A stretch of DNA of 13,496 bases, from assembly GCA_946886865.1 (NCBI GenBank), contig CAMPJI010000059.1, positions 1-13,496 on the forward strand, written 5' to 3'. The position numbers and the translations under genes were made by a program. Each line of letters opens with the position of its first letter. Position 1 is the first letter of the stretch. Below the pieces are notes generated by a model. The model saw nothing but the letters and a program-made list of their open reading frames with translations, searched no databases and was not told where the DNA came from. Source of the stretch: an uncultured Lysobacterales bacterium (GTDB lineage Bacteria; Pseudomonadota; Gammaproteobacteria; Xanthomonadales; Xanthomonadaceae). Shown here in pieces: positions 9,220-13,496 of the stretch.

Positions 9220-11121
9220 ATGATCACGATCACGCTCCCCGACGGCAGCCGCCGCGAATTTGAACAGCCCGTGTCCGTCATGGACGTGGCCCAGTCCATC
9301 GGCGCCGGACTGGCCAAGGCCACCGTGGCCGGCGAAGTGGATGGCCGCCTGGTGGACGCCAGCGACGTCATCGACCACGACGCCTCGCTGCGGATCATCA
9401 CCCCCAAGGACGCCGAAGGCGTGGAGATCATCCGCCACTCGTGCGCGCACCTGGTCGGGCATGCGGTGAAGCAGCTCTACCCGGAGGCCAAGATGGTCAT
9501 CGGCCCGGTGATCGAGGACGGCTTCTACTACGACATCTGGAACGCGCGGCCCTTCACGCCCGAGGACATGGCGGCGATCGAGCAGCGCATGGCCGAGCTG
9601 ATCGACACCGAGTACGACGTCATCAAGAAGGTGACGCCGCGCGACGAGGTCATCGCCACGTTCAAGGCGCGCGGCGAGGACTACAAGCTGCGGCTGGTCG
9701 AGGACATGCCCGACGAGCAGGCGATGGGCCTGTACCACCACCAGGAATACGTCGACATGTGCCGCGGGCCGCACGTGCCCAACACGCGCTTCCTCAAGGC
9801 CTTCAAGCTGACGCGTATCTCCGGCGCCTACTGGCGCGGCGACTCCAAGAACGAGCAGCTGCAGCGCATCTACGGCACGGCCTGGGCGGACCCCAAGCAG
9901 CTCAAGGCGTACATCCAGCGGATGGAGGAGGCCGAGAAGCGCGACCACCGCAAGATCGCCAAGCAGCAGGAGCTGTTCCACCTTCAGGAAGAAGCACCCG
10001 GCCTGATTTTCTGGCACCCCAAGGGCTGGGCTATCTGGCAGGCGGTCGAGCAGCACATGCGCCGCGTCTACCGCGAGTCGGGCTACCGCGAGGTGCGCTG
10101 CCCGCAGATCCTGGACGTGTCGCTGTGGAAGCAGTCCGGCCACTGGGACAACTACCAGGACAACATGTTCTTCACCGAGTCGGAGAAGCGCACCTACGCG
10201 CTCAAGCCGATGAACTGCCCGGGCCACGTGCAGGTGTTCAACCACGGCCTGCACAGCTACCGCGACCTGCCGATCCGCTACGGCGAGTTCGGCGCCTGCC
10301 ACCGCAACGAGCCCTCCGGCGCGCTGCACGGCATCCTGCGCGTGCGCGGCTTCACCCAGGACGACGGCCACATCTTCTGCACCGAGGCGCAGGTCGAGGC
10401 CGAGGTCACGGCCTTCCACCGCCAGGCGATGCAGGTGTACTCGGATTTCGGCTTCACCGACATCCAGCTGAAGATCGCGCTGCGTCCCGAGCCGCGGCTG
10501 GGCGACGACGCCACGTGGGACAAGGCCGAGGAGGCGTTGCGCGCCGCCCTGCGGGCCGCGGGCGTCGAGTGGCAGGAGCTGCCGGGCGAGGGCGCGTTCT
10601 ACGGCCCGAAGATCGAATACCACCTCAAGGACGCGATCGGCCGCACCTGGCAGCTGGGCACGATGCAGGTCGATTTCATGATGCCGGGCCGCCTGGGCGC
10701 GGAGTACGTGGACGAGAGCAGCCAGCGCCGCCACCCGGTCATGCTGCACCGGGCCATCGTCGGGTCGATGGAGCGTTTCATCGGCATCCTGATCGAGCAC
10801 CACGCCGGGCAGCTGCCGCCGTGGCTGGCCCCGGTGCAGGCCGTGGTGATGAATATCACCGATGCCCAGGCCGACTACGTGGCCGAGGTGCAGAAATCCC
10901 TTTCAAATCAAGGGCTCCGGATCGAGGCCGATTTGCGGAACGAGAAGATCGGCCGTAAGATCCGGGAGCACACGCTGCAGCGCGTGCCTTACCTGCTGGT
11001 GGTCGGCGACCGCGAGCGGGATAATGGGCAGGTCGCCGTACGTACGCGGGGAGGGGAGGATCTGGGGACGATGACCGTCGCCGAATTCGCCGCGCGTTTA
11101 CACGACGAGCACGTGCGTTGA
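9220..11121 (+). CDS. thrS: Threonine--tRNA ligase
   Basis: A 633-residue class II synthetase that charges tRNA-Thr. The order is a TGS domain (about 1-62), then the editing domain with His73-x3-His77 in [10 protein letters not shown] and Cys181/His185 in MCRGPH, which removes mischarged serine. The catalytic core has the zinc ligands Cys333 (NCPGH), His384 (DDGHIF) and His510 (LHRA), at the spacing of the E. coli enzyme. Motif 2 is [12 protein letters not shown] and motif 3 lies around [13 protein letters not shown]. The C-terminal anticodon-binding domain begins near PVQAVVMNI. The start at ATG 9220 gives the usual [10 protein letters not shown]-terminus but has no Shine-Dalgarno sequence. 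Length is close to the E. coli protein. It heads the thrS-infC-rpmI-rplT-pheS cluster and is preceded by a putative Thr attenuator. Confidence 0.99.
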   Translation: MITITLPDGSRREFEQPVSVMDVAQSIGAGLAKATVAGEVDGRLVDASDVIDHDASLRIITPKDAEGVEIIRHSCAHLVGHAVKQLYPEAKMVIGPVIEDGFYYDIWNARPFTPEDMAAIEQRMAELIDTEYDVIKKVTPRDEVIATFKARGEDYKLRLVEDMPDEQAMGLYHHQEYVDMCRGPHVPNTRFLKAFKLTRISGAYWRGDSKNEQLQRIYGTAWADPKQLKAYIQRMEEAEKRDHRKIAKQQELFHLQEEAPGLIFWHPKGWAIWQAVEQHMRRVYRESGYREVRCPQILDVSLWKQSGHWDNYQDNMFFTESEKRTYALKPMNCPGHVQVFNHGLHSYRDLPIRYGEFGACHRNEPSGALHGILRVRGFTQDDGHIFCTEAQVEAEVTAFHRQAMQVYSDFGFTDIQLKIALRPEPRLGDDATWDKAEEALRAALRAAGVEWQELPGEGAFYGPKIEYHLKDAIGRTWQLGTMQVDFMMPGRLGAEYVDESSQRRHPVMLHRAIVGSMERFIGILIEHHAGQLPPWLAPVQAVVMNITDAQADYVAEVQKSLSNQGLRIEADLRNEKIGRKIREHTLQRVPYLLVVGDRERDNGQVAVRTRGGEDLGTMTVAEFAARLHDEHVR

Positions 11122-11168
11122 TCCATTTTCAGCGGCCCGCGTAGTCCGCGAACCGCACCCGTACACGC

Positions 11169-11192
11169 CCGGCCACCGCCTGTGGCCGGTTT
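11169..11192 (+). other. Hairpin between thrS and infC
   Basis: Perfect 8-bp stem CCGGCCAC (11169-11176) / GTGGCCGG (11182-11189), loop CGCCT, followed by TTTCG. It ends about 12 bases before the infC ribosome site. It could be a partial terminator or part of the IF3 regulatory leader; the T-run is too short for a confident terminator. Confidence 0.5.
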
Positions 11193-11215
11193 CGATCCAC
11201 ACCGGAGATTGCAAC

Positions 11216-11740
11216 ATCAGTACCCCCGACAAGCGGAACCGCAAGAACCAGGAGATCCGCGTGCCCCGCGTACGCGTGATCGGCAGCGATGGCGAGATGG
11301 TCGGCGTGTTGACGCGCGACGAAGCGCTGGCGCTCGCCCAGGAAGAAGGGCTCGACCTCGTCGAAATCCAGCCGCACGGCGACCCGCCGGTCTGCCGCGT
11401 CATGGATTTCGGCAAGTTCATGTTCGACCTGCAGAAGAAGGCCAACGCGGCCAAGAAGAAGCAGAAGCAGGTCGAGATCAAGGAGATCAAGTTCCGCCCG
11501 GTCACCGACGAGGGCGACTACCAGATCAAGCTGCGCAACATGCGCCGCTTCCTTGAAGAGGGCGACAAGGTCAAGGTCAACATCCGCTTCCGTGGCCGCG
11601 AGATGAGCCACCAGGAGCTGGGCCGCGAAATGGCCGCCCGGATCGAGGCGGACCTGGGCGAGGACATCGTCATCGAGTCGCGCCCGCGCCTGGAAGGCCG
11701 GCAGATGGTCATGATGATCGCGCCGAAGAAGAAGACCTGA
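11216..11740 (+). CDS. infC: Translation initiation factor IF-3 (AUC start)
   Basis: A 174-residue factor that binds the 30S subunit, prevents 50S joining and proofreads initiator tRNA and start codon. From the start the coding sequence gives (M)STPDKRNRKNQEIRVPRVRV, then IGSDGEMVGVLTRDEALALA, the N-domain. The Lys-rich linker around KKANAAKKKQKQVEIKEIKF and the C-domain with RFRGREMSHQELG and VIESRPRLEGRQMVMMIAPK follow. The conserved N-terminal block starts upstream of the first standard start codon (GTG 11261, 15 codons later). The only initiator-like codon in place is ATC at 11216, 8 bases after GGAG (11204-11207). Rare AUU/AUC starts are established for infC and let IF3 repress its own synthesis. 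An annotation starting at GTG 11261 would clip the protein. Confidence 0.95.
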   Translation: MSTPDKRNRKNQEIRVPRVRVIGSDGEMVGVLTRDEALALAQEEGLDLVEIQPHGDPPVCRVMDFGKFMFDLQKKANAAKKKQKQVEIKEIKFRPVTDEGDYQIKLRNMRRFLEEGDKVKVNIRFRGREMSHQELGREMAARIEADLGEDIVIESRPRLEGRQMVMMIAPKKKT

Positions 11741-11813
11741 GGCGCCCACGGGCGCCCCGCCGGCCCGGAACCCCGGGCCACCGTCGAAGGCGCCTGCGGG
11801 CGCCTTCGTTGTT
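11741..11813 (+). terminator. Three tandem GC hairpins after infC
   Basis: Starting at the base after the infC stop are three perfect stems: GGCGCC/GGCGCC (11741-11746, 11751-11756), GGCCCGG/CCGGGCC (11762-11768, 11773-11779) and CGAAGGCGCC/GGCGCCTTCG (11785-11794, 11799-11808, loop TGCG). The last is followed by TTGTT, so it is the best terminator candidate. They separate thrS-infC from the rpmI promoter. Confidence 0.65.
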
Positions 11814-11847
11814 CCGGCGGCCCGGACCGGGGCTGGAACCGCATGAT

Positions 11848-11876
11848 TTGCAAGGGAAAGCCCGCGCTGCCATAAT
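11848..11876 (+). promoter_or_regulatory. Promoter of rpmI-rplT
   Basis: TTGCAA (11848-11853), 17-bp spacer, CATAAT (11871-11876), both close to the sigma70 consensus. The start would be near 11883, leaving a 5' leader of about 147 nt before rpmI. It lies just after the tandem hairpins, which makes an independent rpmI-rplT transcript likely. Confidence 0.65.
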
Positions 11877-11920
11877 GCGCGGCCCGGTTCGCCGGGATGT
11901 TGCACGTACCATCAGGACCG

Positions 11921-11990
11921 GTCGATTGATGCCTTCTGGATCAACGACTTACAAGCCGGCAGGGCAGGACGGAAAGAGTGGCGATGCCAC
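11921..11990 (+). promoter_or_regulatory. Structured 5' leader of rpmI-rplT, candidate L20 autoregulatory site
   Basis: Two hairpins lie in the leader. One pairs GTCGATTGAT (11921-11930) with ATCAACGAC (11940-11948), a 9-bp stem with a single bulged A around the loop GCCTTCTGG. The other is GTGGC-GAT-GCCAC (11978-11990). In E. coli, ribosomal protein L20 represses rpmI-rplT by binding leader RNA that mimics its 23S rRNA site. A similar role here is inferred from position and structure only. Confidence 0.4.
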
Positions 11991-12029
11991 CGCCCCCGCC
12001 AGTGACGAAACCTCCGAAAGGAAATCGCA

Positions 12030-12227
12030 ATGCCCAAGATCAAGACCCATCGGGGCGCGGCCAAGCGCTTCCGGAAGACCGCTTCCGGCAAGTACAAGTG
12101 CGGCCACGCCAACAAGAGCCACATCCTCACCAAGAAGGCGACCAAGCGGAAGCGCAACCTGCGGCAGACGAACCATGTTCGTGCCGAGGACGCGGGCCGT
12201 CTGGACCGCATGCTTCCGTACTTGTGA
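12030..12227 (+). CDS. rpmI: 50S ribosomal protein L35
   Basis: A 65-residue basic protein of the large ribosomal subunit. The sequence starts [20 protein letters not shown], the family signature, and continues with KRKRNLRQ and a C-terminus ending RMLPYL, so it is full length. GAAAGGA at 12016-12022 precedes the ATG by 7 bases. rplT follows after 11 bp, the standard pairing, and the two are probably translated together and repressed together by L20. Confidence 0.99.
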   Translation: MPKIKTHRGAAKRFRKTASGKYKCGHANKSHILTKKATKRKRNLRQTNHVRAEDAGRLDRMLPYL

Positions 12228-12238
12228 GGAGATAGGAA

Positions 12239-12598
12239 ATGGCACGAGTCAAACGTGGTGTACAGGCGCGTCGGCGCCACAAGAAAATCCTGAAGCAGGC
12301 CAAGGGCTACTACCACGCCCGCCGCAAGGTCTTCCGCGTCGCCAAGCAGGCGGTGACGAAGGCCCTGCAGTACGCCTACATCGGCCGCAAGCAGAAGAAG
12401 CGCAACTTCCGTTCGCTGTGGATCACCCGCATCAACGCGGCGGCCCGCATCAACGGCATGAGCTACAGCCGCTTCATGAACGGCCTGATGAAGGCCGGCA
12501 TCACCCTGGACCGCAAGGTGCTGGCAGACATCGCCGTGCACGACGCAGCCGGTTTTGCCGCGCTGACCGAGAAGGCCAAGGGCGCGCTCGCAGCGTAA
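12239..12598 (+). CDS. rplT: 50S ribosomal protein L20
   Basis: A 119-residue basic protein that binds 23S rRNA early in 50S assembly and in many bacteria represses its own operon. The start [20 protein letters not shown], the segment [16 protein letters not shown] and the globular C-domain containing [20 protein letters not shown] are all standard, and length is normal. GAGGAGATAGGAA, directly after the rpmI stop, supplies the ribosome site. It ends at TAA 12596-12598, followed by a palindrome and terminator. Confidence 0.99.
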   Translation: MARVKRGVQARRRHKKILKQAKGYYHARRKVFRVAKQAVTKALQYAYIGRKQKKRNFRSLWITRINAAARINGMSYSRFMNGLMKAGITLDRKVLADIAVHDAAGFAALTEKAKGALAA

Positions 12599-12657
12599 GG
12601 TGTCGCATCGCGATGCACCGGTTGCCGGTGCGCGCGGTCGGACAACCGAGGTACACG

Positions 12658-12697
12658 CATGGGGAAGGGCGCAAGTCCTTCCCCATGTTTCGTTTTG
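12658..12697 (+). terminator. Intrinsic terminator after rplT
   Basis: Perfect 11-bp stem CATGGGGAAGG (12658-12668) / CCTTCCCCATG (12677-12687), an 8-nt loop, then TTTCGTTTT. A second perfect hairpin, GCACCGG-TTG-CCGGTGC (12615-12631), precedes it. Together they should end the rpmI-rplT transcript and may reduce read-through into pheS. Confidence 0.88.
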
Positions 12698-12716
12698 GGG
12701 CCTGGGTTTGTGTGGG

Positions 12717-12780
12717 GCGGCTTCAGCCGCGAGCGGATGGCACGTCGCTCGACCGAACGTCCGCTCGCGGCTGAAGCCGC
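12717..12780. repeat. REPIN-like perfect inverted repeat upstream of pheS
   Basis: Two exact 21-bp arms in inverted orientation (12717-12737 and 12760-12780) flank a 22-bp spacer. Each arm contains the palindromic core GCGGCTTCAGCCGC followed by GAGCGGA. Outside the right arm, the inverse reading GCAGGAGCGGCTTC matches the form of the 'GTAGGAGCGGCTTCAGCCGCGA' extragenic repeats common in pseudomonads and xanthomonads. Two such units facing each other make a REPIN. It lies 20 bases after the terminator T-run and 43 bases before pheS. Confidence 0.8.
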
Positions 12781-12823
12781 TCCTGCAGAAGCCCGGCACC
12801 GCGCCCGTGACAGGAAACCGCGC

Positions 12824-13496
12824 ATGAGTGATATCGAGAATCTGACGGCCAAGGCCCTGGCCGACATCGCCGCCGCCGACTCGCCGCAGGCGATCGAGGC
12901 GCTGCGCGTGTCGCTGCTGGGCAAGTCCGGCTCCGTCACGGCACAGCTCAAGCAGCTGGGCACGCTGCCCGCCGACCAGCGCAAGGCCGCCGGCGAGGCC
13001 ATCAACCGCGCACGCGACACGCTGGGCACCGCACTGGCGGAGCGGAAGGCCGCCCTGGACGATGCGGCGCTCGATGCGCGGTTGGCCTCCGAAACCGTGG
13101 ACGTGACGTTGCCCGGCATCGACAGTGCGCGCGGCGGGCTGCACCCGGTCAGCCGCACGCTCGAGCGCATCGCCGACATCTTCGGACGCCTCGGGTTCGA
13201 GTTGTCGGACGGCCCGGAGATCGAGGACGACTGGCACAACTTCGAGGCACTCAACTTCCCGCCGCACCACCCGGCGCGCGCGATGCACGACACCTTCTAC
13301 TTCGAGGACGGGCGCCTGTTGCGCACGCACACCTCCGGTGTGCAGGTGCGTTATATGCAGGACCTGCTGGCGCGCGGCGGCACGCCGCCCCTGCGGATGA
13401 TCGCCGCCGGCAAGGTCTACCGCAGCGACAGCGACCAGACGCACACGCCGATGTTCCACCAGGTCGAAGGCCTGCTGGTCGACGAGCACGCGAGCT
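12824..13496 (+). CDS. pheS: Phenylalanine--tRNA ligase alpha subunit (partial, 3' end outside window)
   Basis: The first 224 codons of the catalytic alpha subunit of the alpha2-beta2 class II enzyme that charges tRNA-Phe. Residues 1-90 are the helical coiled-coil arm that contacts tRNA ([20 protein letters not shown] through [14 protein letters not shown]). The catalytic domain begins at [20 protein letters not shown], with the conserved [33 protein letters not shown] and the start of motif 2 around [26 protein letters not shown] (12812-12817) lies 6 bases before ATG 12824. About 110 further residues and pheT are expected downstream. It is separated from rplT by a terminator and a REPIN, so it may need its own promoter; none is obvious. 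Confidence 0.98.
   Translation, partial: MSDIENLTAKALADIAAADSPQAIEALRVSLLGKSGSVTAQLKQLGTLPADQRKAAGEAINRARDTLGTALAERKAALDDAALDARLASETVDVTLPGIDSARGGLHPVSRTLERIADIFGRLGFELSDGPEIEDDWHNFEALNFPPHHPARAMHDTFYFEDGRLLRTHTSGVQVRYMQDLLARGGTPPLRMIAAGKVYRSDSDQTHTPMFHQVEGLLVDEHAS

Noticed and set aside
9079..10803. A 574-codon minus-strand open frame opposite thrS.
   Set aside because: Antisense to a fully conserved synthetase, with no motifs of its own.
12685..12774. A mini-ORF beginning MFRFGAW upstream of pheS, reminiscent of a Phe-rich pheST leader peptide.
   Set aside because: Its ATG is the last three bases of the rplT terminator stem and its Phe codons are the terminator T-run. The rest reads through the REPIN. 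It has no ribosome site and no following terminator, so the likeness is probably chance.

Overview
The window is very GC-rich and carries chromosomal gene blocks that fit a gammaproteobacterium of the Xanthomonadaceae/Lysobacteraceae type (Lysobacter, Luteimonas, Stenotrophomonas or Xanthomonas relatives). Three things point there: ftsY divergent from rsmD-coaD-ferredoxin, a VirB7 lipoprotein with an extra N0-like domain as in the Xanthomonadales bacteria-killing type IV secretion system (X-T4SS), and a thrS-infC-rpmI-rplT-pheS cluster. Genus cannot be fixed from the sequence alone.

Layout. 1-408 (minus strand): the N-terminal tail of FtsY, running in frame into an ABC-transporter ATPase signature at the window edge, which is an abnormal join. 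475-2241: rsmD (16S rRNA methylation), coaD (CoA synthesis) and a small unknown lipoprotein, closed by a REP-like hairpin and an intrinsic terminator. 2443-4544: a probably leaderless 2[4Fe-4S] ferredoxin gene, then a periplasmic gamma-glutamyltransferase. 4664-6336: a YtnP-like metallo-beta-lactamase-fold hydrolase, coupled by an ATGA overlap to a short TMEM43-domain membrane protein. 6392-7024 (minus): upp, uracil salvage.

7113-8951 is a decayed or collapsed X-T4SS locus. A promoter and an intact VirB7-type lipoprotein are followed by the first 110 residues of VirB8. These join out of frame to the last 179 residues of a VirB6-type protein. A small exported protein of unknown function follows. 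The genes normally lying between virB8 and virB6 are absent. This is either a real internal deletion or an assembly collapse.

8952-13496 is the translation cluster. A -10 box, a leader peptide MSTTTAPC with three consecutive Thr codons, a mutually exclusive antiterminator and an intrinsic terminator precede thrS, which reads as a threonine-responsive attenuator. infC starts at an AUC codon, in line with IF3 autoregulation. Three tandem GC hairpins, a sigma70-type promoter and a structured 5' leader precede rpmI-rplT. A strong terminator and a perfect 21-bp inverted repeat (REPIN-like) separate rplT from pheS, which leaves the window.

The two abnormal joins (near 140-160 and near 8061-8068) lie within one 13.5 kb piece, so read-level support should be checked before either is taken as biology. 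No tRNA, rRNA, CRISPR array or insertion sequence was seen.
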